NCBI GenBank assembly: GCA_009781955.1
Contig: WQUT01000060.1
Span: 1 to 10,086, forward strand
Length of the DNA stretch: 10,086 nt
Source: Pseudomonadota bacterium
GTDB taxonomy: Bacteria > Pseudomonadota > Alphaproteobacteria > Rs-D84
Direction: 5' to 3'
The position numbers were made by a program, and so were the translations under genes. The notes under the pieces are model-generated. The model ran no database searches. It saw only the letters and a program-made list of their open reading frames with translations, and was not told where the DNA came from. This document shows positions 4,992 to 10,086 of this stretch, piece after piece. Each line of letters begins with the position of its first letter. Position 1 is the first letter of the stretch.

Positions 4992-7073
4992 ATGAGCCAG
5001 CCAAAAAGATTTTTCCCCCGGATATTCCGCGCCCAGACTGTTGCGCGGCTGACGCTTGCGTCGCTTGTCGCTTTGTCGCTTTGTCACTCTGTCACTTTTT
5101 CCGCGTTTGCGGTGGATTTCCCGACCAGCGGCCCGCCGGTGGAAACCGGCCTGCGCCCGCTGTCTAATTACGGACAGATTCAGAATGTCCAATCGTATTC
5201 TTCCAACCCTTTCTGGAATCCGTCCAGCCCGTATAACCAGCGTATGCCGGTGCCGGTGTATGCCCAGGGAACGGCCCTGAGCGCCGCGGATTGCCGCGCC
5301 GCGGTTTCCAGCGTGGTCGCGATGCAATGCGCGGCGCGAAAGAATTGCAGCGGTCTGCGCCTGGACGATGTGCGTCCGGGAATTTTGCAGACGCTGGCAT
5401 CTCTGCCGGGAAATAATTATGTCACCGCATGCGGCGGCTTTGTGGACGAGGTATTCGCGGCGTATATGGCGCAAAACCAGAACCTGGCCGGCGCGGCGGC
5501 GTTTCCGACATCGTTCCCCGGCATGGGTGGCGGCGCGGCATCGGGCAACAAAGAATTCAAGGTTGAAAACCCGTATCCGTATCAGCTCACCACTTTTCAA
5601 AAAAATTGGCTGGGGCGCGCGAACGAGCTCTCGGGCCTCCAGGCCCAGAACGCGGACAGCACCGCGTTGGTCGCGACGCAAATGCCGAAAACCTTTGACA
5701 ACCTGACATTCGCGGAACGGAACCAAATACTGGCCGCGGGTTATGCGCAGTGGCAATGCGATCCAAAGACCGGCAAAAACTGCGCGTATGTGATCCCGCA
5801 CTTTGAAACGGATTCCGAGGCTTTGGTGCGCGAAACCCAAGACGCCGTAAATAGACAGGCAAAAGTCGCGGCAGAAACCGCGGCGGCGACAGCACAGGTA
5901 AATGCAGAGGCGGCCATTGCAAAAGCTAAAAATCAAGCGCTGAAAGATTCGGATTTGGCCGCATGGTGCGCCGCGTATCCGATTGAATGCGAGACCGAGC
6001 GCGATGTCTATAAAAATGACATGTGCGTGAATGGCGCGGACACACTGGCCAAGGGCCAGACGATTCAGTTTAAGGACAAATACGACAACAACGCCGTGCG
6101 GACTTTGACGCGCGCGGACTGCGACCTGTTAAAGGCGTCCGCGACAATCAGGGCGAAAGAGCAGGCAATAAAAGAAAAAGCAGCGGCAGATGCCAAAGCC
6201 GCAGCGGACAAGAAAGCCGCGGCTGATTTAGATAAATTGTTTAATACAAACGGAAAGGCATGGTGTGAACAAGTCGGAAACGATAAATGCCAGGCGGCGA
6301 TAATGCTGGAACGCGCGCAATGTTGCACAAAATGGGAAAATGCCGACTATTTACTTGCTACGAAACCCGAAGATTTAAAGTGCGTCAGCAAAATTATAGA
6401 AGATATAAACAATACTGGCAAAGACTTTAAGGGCAAGGATATACTGCCTGATCTTACAAAGGAACAGTGCTTAATCGCTATGGGCAAAACCACGCCGGAT
6501 CAGTATCGCCAAGATGAAGATGCCAGGAAAGCGGCAGCTGAGGAACAGAAGAAAGTCGACCAAGCGGCTTTGGATCAATGCAAACTGGACTTGCAGGCCG
6601 CCATAGACAAGGCAGATATCAATGGTATAGATATAGGCAATGAAGCAAAAACGGATATCAATGCCATAACCACAAATGAAGACTGCCAAATACATCTTAG
6701 CGTTGTTAATAGGCTGGTCCAAAAAGAGGATAATAAAGGACAGAAAGTTCAAAAAGAAACAACGAGGTTAAATTCTTGCATCAATTATCTTTCCAGCAAG
6801 ATACCAAAGAGTGCTATTAACAAAGAATCGCCACCGTCTCCATTTGACCAGTTGTTTGAACTGAACCACGATTCTTGCCAGAGCATACTTGATAACTTTG
6901 TAAAACCGGAAACCAAGAATAATTCAGATTGTGTTTATTTAATTAACAACAAGATTGAGTTCCAGTTCGGAATTGACGTTAAACCAAATGCGTATGGAAT
7001 AATTGTTACGATATGGCAATGGGGGACTAGTTGCAACTTCAAATATGACGGCAGTAACTGGAGCCTTAAATAG
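4992..7073 (+). CDS. Large secreted cysteine-containing, Ala-rich coiled-coil protein of unknown function
   Basis: 693 residues. Residues 1-40 form a signal peptide with a long basic n-region and cleavage near FSAFA. Residues 41-270 are a Pro/Asn-rich, then Cys-bearing globular part (AADCRAAV, ARKNCSGLRL, TACGGFVDEVF). At about 273-320, 383-416 and 509-541 lie Ala/Lys/Glu/Gln-rich stretches (EKAAADAKAAADKKAAA) that should form coiled coils. Between them are two related modules, each opening with AWC-x(5-7)-C (about 326 and 423) and containing ADCDLL or EQCLIAM before the helical linker, which suggests internal duplication. No membrane anchor or lipobox is seen. The 5' half is GC-rich and the last about 700 bp clearly AT-richer. 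A strong intrinsic terminator lies 63 bp after the stop. The function is unknown; export to the envelope or the cell exterior is inferred. Confidence 0.9.
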   Translation: MSQPKRFFPRIFRAQTVARLTLASLVALSLCHSVTFSAFAVDFPTSGPPVETGLRPLSNYGQIQNVQSYSSNPFWNPSSPYNQRMPVPVYAQGTALSAADCRAAVSSVVAMQCAARKNCSGLRLDDVRPGILQTLASLPGNNYVTACGGFVDEVFAAYMAQNQNLAGAAAFPTSFPGMGGGAASGNKEFKVENPYPYQLTTFQKNWLGRANELSGLQAQNADSTALVATQMPKTFDNLTFAERNQILAAGYAQWQCDPKTGKNCAYVIPHFETDSEALVRETQDAVNRQAKVAAETAAATAQVNAEAAIAKAKNQALKDSDLAAWCAAYPIECETERDVYKNDMCVNGADTLAKGQTIQFKDKYDNNAVRTLTRADCDLLKASATIRAKEQAIKEKAAADAKAAADKKAAADLDKLFNTNGKAWCEQVGNDKCQAAIMLERAQCCTKWENADYLLATKPEDLKCVSKIIEDINNTGKDFKGKDILPDLTKEQCLIAMGKTTPDQYRQDEDARKAAAEEQKKVDQAALDQCKLDLQAAIDKADINGIDIGNEAKTDINAITTNEDCQIHLSVVNRLVQKEDNKGQKVQKETTRLNSCINYLSSKIPKSAINKESPPSPFDQLFELNHDSCQSILDNFVKPETKNNSDCVYLINNKIEFQFGIDVKPNAYGIIVTIWQWGTSCNFKYDGSNWSLK
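5058..5097 (+). repeat. Five imperfect tandem octamers in signal-peptide codons
   Basis: The units are GCGTCGCT, TGTCGCTT, TGTCGCTT, TGTCACTC and TGTCACTT. They encode the ASLVALSLCHSVT hydrophobic core. Eight is not a multiple of three, so gain or loss of a unit would break the frame, as at simple-repeat contingency loci. Only two neighbouring units are identical, so slippage may be rare. Confidence 0.6.
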
Positions 7074-7136
7074 TGTAAAAATTACAAGTGCAAAGTGGGT
7101 GAGGTTGTTTAGCACAATACCCAAGGAGAGAGGAGG

Positions 7137-7166
7137 TCCCCCGCGCGAAAGCGCGGGGGATTTTTT
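7137..7166 (+). terminator. Intrinsic terminator of the 693-aa protein gene
   Basis: Stem TCCCCCGCGC (7137-7146), GAAA tetraloop, GCGCGGGGGA (7151-7160), then TTTTTT. The stem is perfect at 10 bp. It ends the plus-strand transcript that crosses the stop at 7073. Confidence 0.92.
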
Positions 7167-7200
7167 ATGGACGTTATTCCGTCGCGTCATAAGCCGCTAT

Positions 7201-7366
7201 AATGAGCCCGTCGTCCGTCATAATGAGCGCGTCATTCCGGCGGCGCGACGCAAGGAGCGAACGCCGGAATCTAGGTAATTAAAGCCGCGCGGCTATGCCG
7301 CGCACGTAATTAACCTGGATTCCGTTGTTCTCGCCTGCGGCGAGCCAACGGAATGACGGGCTCATT
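7201..7366. repeat. Nested palindromic intergenic repeat (GTCATTCC type, 166 bp)
   Basis: The outer arms AATGAGCCCGTC (7201-7212) and GACGGGCTCATT (7355-7366) pair perfectly. Inside are ATTCCGGCG with CGCCGGAAT, TTCCGTTG with CAACGGAA, TCGCCTGCGGCGA, and GCCGCGCGGC with GCCGCGC. Elements beginning GTCATTCCGGCG and ending GGAATGAC are common non-coding repeats in proteobacterial genomes. No protein-coding frame is credible. Confidence 0.75.
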
Positions 7367-7421
7367 TTATTTGGATTTGGGTTTTATTTTTTAAGGTTAA
7401 GTGTTTTTAAAAACTTTCCGC

Positions 7422-7450
7422 TTGCTTTCGGCGGGTGATACGCTTAGAAT
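7422..7450 (+). promoter_or_regulatory. Orphan sigma70 promoter of a candidate small RNA
   Basis: -35 TTGCTT (7422-7427), a 17-bp spacer and -10 TAGAAT (7445-7450). The same boxes at the same spacing occur at 9837-9865. No downstream protein gene on this strand fits. Confidence 0.5.
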
Positions 7451-7456
7451 TTATTT

Positions 7457-7532
7457 TGCAATGTGCAACATATGAAACGCACGGAGCCGGAGAGAGACCA
7501 AATCCCCGCGGTTAACCCCGCGGGGAATTTTT
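7457..7532 (+). ncRNA. Candidate small RNA (about 75 nt)
   Basis: A transcript is predicted from the promoter at 7422-7450 (start near 7457) to an intrinsic terminator, stem TCCCCGCGG (7503-7511) with CCGCGGGGA (7518-7526) and ATTTTTT. The body contains TGCAATGTGCA and a purine-rich GGAGAGAGACC just before the stem. The 3' untranslated part of the gene ending at 7073 also has GGAGAGAGGAGG just before its terminator. A 23-codon frame from 7472 runs through the terminator stem and has no SD. I do not recognise an RNA family. It could equally be a relic leader. Confidence 0.35.
7503..7532 (+). terminator. Intrinsic terminator
   Basis: A perfect 9-bp GC stem with TTAACC loop, followed by A and a run of six T. 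There is no plus-strand gene upstream before 7073, which already has its own terminator; the only visible source is the orphan promoter 7422-7450. Confidence 0.8.
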
Positions 7533-7549
7533 TATTTGAGTGAGCGCAA

Positions 7550-7772
7550 GTTACCCTTCTCAGAAGGGTCGGAATTCGTTGATGAGCGCAAGCCCCCGGG
7601 CCCCGACAAAGTCGTAGACTTTGTCGGGTGGGCAAGGCGCCGCGCGAGTCTAAGAATTCCGGGGTAGTCACATTAGGCGAACCAAAATGACTACCCCGAA
7701 AATCTAGGGCATCCGCCTGCGCTGACGCTACGGCGAGACGCCAAGATTTTCTCCCCTTCTGCGAAGGGGAAC
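7550..7772. repeat. Nested palindromic intergenic repeat (about 220 bp)
   Basis: It starts with the hairpin ACCCTTCT/AGAAGGGT (7553-7569) and ends with the hairpin TCCCCTTC/GAAGGGGA (7752-7770). Inside are CCCGACAAAGTC/GACTTTGTCGGG with a 3-nt loop (7602-7628), GGGGTAGTCA with TGACTACCCC (7661-7697), and GAAAATCT with AGATTTTC (7698-7751). It ends just beyond the 3' end of the minus-strand lipoprotein gene and may stop its transcript. The long minus-strand frame across it looks like repeat translation, not a protein. Confidence 0.65.
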
Positions 7773-7791
7773 TAGTAATCATTCAGATTAA

Positions 7792-8238
7792 CTATTGCTG
7801 CTTTGGCACGAATTCTTCCGTGCGGATCGGTGTTTTTGTTCCGTCCGGATTTTTCTGGTAAATCACTTTCTTTATAACCACGACCTCTTCGGTGTCGGCG
7901 GGGGCGGCAACGGGTGGGCATGCATCTTGCGCGGCGGGCGCGGGCTTTGGTTTTGCGACTGTTTTTTTCTTTACTGGTTTCTTTGCCGCGGGCTTTTTCG
8001 CCGCCGGTTTTGCGGCCGCGCGGGCCGTCGGCGCCGGCTTTGCCACGGGGGCGGGTGGCGGCAAGTATGGGGCCGCCATTGGGACCGGCGCGGGGGCCGG
8101 GACATCTTGGGGCGGCGCGTAGAGGTTTTGCGGAACGGGCAGGGGCTCTGCCACATATCCAGGATCGCATTGATCACCGAACGGGGCGCACGCGGCCAAC
8201 ACACCGACGCCGATTATTATCGCAAAATATTTTTTCAT
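7792..8238 (-). CDS. Small Pro/Ala/Lys-rich lipoprotein
   Basis: 148 residues from the ATG at 8238, chosen because AGAGG lies 7 nt upstream and the signal then begins cleanly; an ATG seven codons earlier (8259) lies before that SD. The signal peptide MKKYFAIIIGVGVLAAC has a classic LAAC lipobox with lipidated Cys17. Residues about 35-70 are a Pro/Ala tract (VPAPAPVPMAAPYLPPPAP). Residues about 70-100 are Lys/Ala/Pro repeats (AAKPAAKKPAAKKPVKKK), and the C-terminal 45 residues are charged (TEEVVVIKKVIYQKNPDG). Basic Pro/Ala tracts of this kind occur in envelope proteins that span or bind peptidoglycan, but no named domain is visible. It is monocistronic on minus, and the gene on its 5' side is separated by a terminator (8319-8344). 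Confidence 0.85.
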   Translation of the reverse strand: MKKYFAIIIGVGVLAACAPFGDQCDPGYVAEPLPVPQNLYAPPQDVPAPAPVPMAAPYLPPPAPVAKPAPTARAAAKPAAKKPAAKKPVKKKTVAKPKPAPAAQDACPPVAAPADTEEVVVIKKVIYQKNPDGTKTPIRTEEFVPKQQ

Positions 8239-8318
8239 ACGAAACCTCTTTTGATGCATTTTATCACCAACCGCGGGGAATTTTATATCGGAAGGTATTC
8301 TTACGCGTTTAGCCCATA

Positions 8319-8344
8319 ATAAAACGCCCCGTGCGGGGCGTTTA
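8319..8344 (-). terminator. Terminator of the minus-strand hypothetical gene
   Basis: AACGCCCC (8323-8330), GTGC loop, GGGGCGTT (8335-8342). Read on minus it ends in TTTTATT and lies 20 bp after the stop of the gene ending at 8362. It has a shorter T-run on plus, so weak bidirectional action is possible. Confidence 0.8.
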
Positions 8345-8361
8345 GGCTTATAGCGGGCGAT

Positions 8362-8871
8362 TTATTCATGCGGATTTTGGAGCATCGCCGTCAGCGTTGC
8401 AAGGTCCATTTGTTCCTGGGTCGGCCGTTTATTTTGGTCTTTAAAGTTTTTGACTTTCTGCCTCGCATATTCCGTTGCTTCTTTGTCTGATATCATGGCT
8501 TGCTTGTATGCATAACTATAGAGTTCTCCCCCGGAATCCTCCAGCTCGCGCCCGTTGAACCGGACAACATAGGGTTTCTTTGTCGCCCCATCCTTGTAAG
8601 TTTTTCCGCCCAATGTCATCAATATGTCCGCGGCTTGAAATCTGTCGGGATAGTATACCTGTTCGTCATAACCGGTCTTGATTAAACGGTCAAGTCCAGT
8701 CTTGAATATAAATGCATCAACATTTGCAGCAATCTGTTTGTCTGCGGCGTCTTTCCGGACAACTATGTAATTTTGTTCGGTAGTATTGCCCTGGGTATCT
8801 AGTTTGTCTAGGCGGGTTACAAAATTTTCATCTATTAATTTTTTAATGGCTTCAGCAACAGATTTGTCCAT
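8362..8871 (-). CDS. Small cytoplasmic hypothetical protein (169 aa)
   Basis: The start MDKSVAEAIKK at 8871 is chosen because the promoter at 8898-8925 should begin transcription near 8891, downstream of the earlier ATG at 8925; the SD (AGAGATC) is weak. There is no signal peptide or membrane segment and no cysteine in the chosen protein. The N-terminal about 80 residues are charged and probably helical (KKLIDENFVTRLDKLD), the middle contains YVVRFNGRELEDSGGELYSYAY, and the end is helical (EATEYARQKVKNFKDQ). I do not recognise the family. It is monocistronic with its own promoter and terminator, facing away from the tRNA. The codons for QNKRP contain a 16-bp exact match to the dyad half-site (8422-8437). 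Confidence 0.8.
   Translation of the reverse strand: MDKSVAEAIKKLIDENFVTRLDKLDTQGNTTEQNYIVVRKDAADKQIAANVDAFIFKTGLDRLIKTGYDEQVYYPDRFQAADILMTLGGKTYKDGATKKPYVVRFNGRELEDSGGELYSYAYKQAMISDKEATEYARQKVKNFKDQNKRPTQEQMDLATLTAMLQNPHE
8422..8437. repeat. Exact dyad half-site inside a coding region
   Basis: CGGCCGTTTATTTTGG is identical over 16 bp to the half-sites of dyad sites 1 and 2. The opposite arm (TCCATTTGTTCCTGGG) is poorly matched. It may be chance or a recombination scar. Confidence 0.4.
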
Positions 8872-8897
8872 TTTGATCTCTGTGGTTTTATTATTAC

Positions 8898-8925
8898 AGT
8901 ATATCAAATTTGGCAAAAAAAGCAA
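8898..8925 (-). promoter_or_regulatory. Promoter of the 169-aa hypothetical gene
   Basis: Minus strand: -35 TTGCTT (8925-8920), a 16-bp spacer and -10 TATACT (8903-8898). Expected start near 8891, giving a leader of about 20 nt. Confidence 0.55.
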
Positions 8926-8964
8926 TAAAAAAATGTCCTGTCGGGCATCATTTATTCTAGCTTG

Positions 8965-8990
8965 CCACCCGAAGCTTTAGCGAAGGGTGG
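8965..8990. repeat. Short palindrome abutting the tRNA 3' end
   Basis: CCACCC (8965-8970) pairs with GGGTGG (8985-8990) around GAAGCTTTAGCGAAG. The last three bases (8988-8990) are also the encoded CCA of tRNA-Pro. It could pause transcription after the tRNA; no T-run follows directly, though GACATTTTTTT occurs about 25 bp on. Confidence 0.5.
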
Positions 8991-9064
8991 TCGGAGTGGC
9001 GGGGTTCGAACCCACGACCTCTGCGTCCCGAACGCAGCACTCTACCAGGCTGAGCTACACTCCG
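8988..9064 (-). tRNA. tRNA-Pro (anticodon CGG)
   Basis: 77 nt including encoded CCA. The acceptor stem CGGAGTG pairs with CACTCCG, and the discriminator is A. The D-arm contains AGCTCAGCCTGGTAGAGT. The anticodon stem CTGCG/CGCAG encloses loop TTCGGGA, so the anticodon is CGG (codon CCG). The T-arm GTGGGTTCGAACCCC has the usual GTTCGAA. All stems pair. It is isolated, with no other tRNA nearby, and reads left. Confidence 0.97.
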
Positions 9065-9114
9065 ATCTTTTTTACAAAAATCACAAAAAGTTTTAAAAAA
9101 ACTTTGTCAGAAAC

Positions 9115-9133
9115 CTGTCGGCATGGCCGACAG
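9115..9133. other. Hairpin between tRNA and the rightmost gene
   Basis: CTGTCGGC (9115-9122), ATG loop, GCCGACAG (9126-9133): a perfect 8-bp stem. No T-run adjoins on either strand; it lies upstream of the tRNA on minus. The rest of 9065-9202 is AT-rich, with no gene seen. Confidence 0.45.
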
Positions 9134-9202
9134 TGCGCGTATTATGCTGGACTTTCTCGCCAAATGCAAGTAAATTTAAAATAGTCAATAATAACATTAA
9201 AT

Positions 9203-9274
9203 GTCATCCCCGGGATTTCCGCGGTGATGCGAAGCCCATAGGGCCAGCGTCATTCAGGAAATATCCGGGGATCC
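9203..9274. repeat. GTCATCCCCGG-type palindromic repeat
   Basis: ATCCCCGGGATTTCC (9206-9220) pairs with GGAAATATCCGGGGAT (9257-9272). This is the familiar style of proteobacterial intergenic repeats that begin with GTCATCCCCGG and end in a GGGGAT arm. It ends 5 bp before the ATG at 9280, and its right arm supplies the only SD-like GGGGA for that gene. Confidence 0.65.
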
Positions 9275-9279
9275 AAGCA

Positions 9280-9810
9280 ATGAAAAAACTAAAACATGCT
9301 GTTTGGTGCCATGCGGTTCTTGACGCGGCGGCGCAAAGGGGGCGCCGCGCCGCGGCGCATGTCGGCGCGCGCGGCGCATACAGATCCGGCGCGTTCACGC
9401 ACGGGCTGACGCGCAACGGCGCGATTGCATCCGTTGCGAAATCGCATAAATTCATGCTGGCGGCGCGGGCGCTTGTCCCCTGGATGCTGCTGTTGTCCGG
9501 CGCGCGCCGGCGCGTCGGGGGGCTCTCCATCGGTTCGGATTCGCGCGCGCACTTGGCCGATTGGGTATTCGCAGAGTTCTTTGCGTCGCCTATGGATTTC
9601 AACATCGTCCTGCACGTCCTGGGCGGCGACGAATATTACGAGCGCAACAAGCGCGACGTCGCCAAACTGGAACGCGAAACCGGCCGGAACGTAATGAGCC
9701 TGTGGGATACCGACCCTATATTCGTGAAATATCCCCATCTGCGCGGATTGGCCCGCAACGCGGAATTTGAGAAAAAGTGGGTGGAGACGAGGCAGAAAGT
9801 AAAGCTGTGA
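9280..9810 (+). CDS. Hypothetical protein (176 aa)
   Basis: The frame is open further upstream to 9133, but that stretch crosses a hairpin and a palindromic repeat. I start at the ATG at 9280 (MKKLKHAVWCHAVLD), which has GGGGA 8 nt upstream. The N-terminal third is Ala/Arg-rich and encoded by GCG/CGC-heavy sequence. Then come a hydrophobic stretch (FMLAARALVPWMLLLSG), GGLSIGSDSRAHLADWVFAEFF and a charged C-terminus (RDVAKLERETGRNVMSLWDTDPIFVKYPHLRGL). I do not recognise the family. There is no signal peptide. A minus-strand frame covers the same DNA (9289-9813), but the plus-strand protein has more natural composition in its C-terminal half. It is perhaps a remnant or an orphan. Confidence 0.6.
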   Translation: MKKLKHAVWCHAVLDAAAQRGRRAAAHVGARGAYRSGAFTHGLTRNGAIASVAKSHKFMLAARALVPWMLLLSGARRRVGGLSIGSDSRAHLADWVFAEFFASPMDFNIVLHVLGGDEYYERNKRDVAKLERETGRNVMSLWDTDPIFVKYPHLRGLARNAEFEKKWVETRQKVKL

Positions 9811-9836
9811 CACGGCCCGCGATATGGAAATATCTG

Positions 9837-9865
9837 TTGCTTGATTTGTGCCGATATGCTAGAAT
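9837..9865 (+). promoter_or_regulatory. Promoter facing the second dyad-site pair
   Basis: -35 TTGCTT (9837-9842), a 17-bp spacer and -10 TAGAAT (9860-9865), with start near 9872. It reads into dyad site 3 after about 20 nt, much as the promoter at 765-793 reads through dyad site 1. The gene it serves would lie right of the window. Confidence 0.55.
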
Positions 9866-9892
9866 TTATACAGTTTACCAATTAATGACAGT

Positions 9893-9924
9893 TAGGGAAA
9901 ATAAACGACCGGTTATTTAGGACA
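9893..9924. repeat. Dyad site 3 (divergent family member)
   Basis: Arm TAGGGAAAATAAACG, centre AC (9908-9909), arm CGGTTATTTAGGACA. The arms are complementary at 9 of 15 positions. It matches dyad site 4 in inverted orientation at 26 of 32 positions. The centre AC is non-palindromic, so this site has a defined direction. Confidence 0.5.
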
Positions 9925-9999
9925 GTTTTCTTGTTCCGGCCAAAATTAAAAATCCCCATAATTCCGCGCATTTCAAAGTCCCAGTGTTTTCTTGTTATT

Positions 10000-10031
10000 T
10001 GGACAATATAACCGGTCGGTTATTTTCCCCA
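10000..10031. repeat. Dyad site 4 (inverted partner of site 3)
   Basis: Arm TGGACAATATAACCG, centre GT (10015-10016), arm CGGTTATTTTCCCCA. The arms are complementary at 12 of 15 positions. Its centre is the complement of that of site 3, so the two sites are head-to-head 107 bp apart, centre to centre. The 75 bp between them holds a direct repeat GTTTTCTTGTT and no gene. No coding frame can be supported from 9811 to the window end. Confidence 0.5.
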
Positions 10032-10086
10032 TGCGGCGCGCGTTGGCGATCCGCAGCGCGCCTGTAAAATCATGGTTTTTCAAACT

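Noticed and set aside
7186..7280. CG-rich stretch after the terminator as an attachment site or integron-like site
   Set aside because: It is accounted for by the perfect outer arms of the 166-bp palindromic repeat; no integrase is nearby on that side.
7444..7782. 112-codon minus-strand frame
   Set aside because: It lies almost wholly in nested palindromic repeats and across a plus-strand terminator; Arg/Ser-rich random composition.
8987..9184. Plus-strand frame beginning MVGVAGFEPTTSASRTQ
   Set aside because: It is the antisense translation of tRNA-Pro, a well-known false protein start; all tRNA arms pair on the minus strand.
9289..9813. 174-codon minus-strand frame opposite the rightmost gene
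   Set aside because: Arg/Ala/Gln-rich with no SD; the plus-strand frame has the better composition. I keep only moderate confidence in this choice.

Overview
The window looks like an accessory, surface-variation region of a Gram-negative bacterium of middling GC content. Almost every gene has a clear Shine-Dalgarno sequence and sigma70-type promoters (TTGACT/TTGACA/TTGCTT with TAGAAT/TATAAT). There are two lipoprotein signals, several Sec signal peptides, a tRNA-Pro(CGG) with encoded CCA, and many intergenic palindromic repeats. I infer an uncultured, probably host-associated proteobacterium, perhaps an alphaproteobacterium, but no marker here settles the lineage. The recombinase and one lipoprotein resemble Bacteroidota proteins, while the promoter and SD style does not.

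Left region (1-2839), the most interesting part. Two divergent paralogous genes for secreted, very cysteine-rich proteins (1-629 on minus, 2216-2839 on plus) flank a 1.45-kb segment. That segment carries a serine recombinase of the Mpi-like invertase type (1207-1845, minus). Each end of the segment is a 32-bp dyad site (657-688 and 2103-2134) with two 15-bp arms around a central GC, and the two copies are inverted relative to each other. A near-consensus promoter (765-793) inside the segment fires outward across the left site into the left gene. I see no comparable promoter at the right end. Inversion would re-point the promoter to the right gene, so the layout reads as a self-contained promoter-inversion switch between two surface proteins.

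Middle region (2840-7166). GTAGGGGC-type palindromes follow the right Cys-rich gene. Next come a 545-residue lipoprotein of unknown function with its own promoter and a 693-residue secreted Cys/Ala-rich coiled-coil protein. The latter has octamer repeats in its signal-peptide codons and ends at a strong intrinsic terminator.

Right region (7167-10086). Two large nested palindromic repeats flank a candidate small RNA (promoter plus terminator, about 75 nt). Then follow a short Pro/Ala/Lys-rich lipoprotein gene (minus), a small cytoplasmic hypothetical gene (minus), tRNA-Pro (minus) and a hypothetical gene (plus). At the far right a good promoter points into a second pair of dyad sites (9893-9924 and 10000-10031), inverted to each other with AC/GT centres. 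This may be a second invertible segment controlling a gene beyond the window edge. Isolated half-sites also occur at 3098-3120 and 8422-8437.
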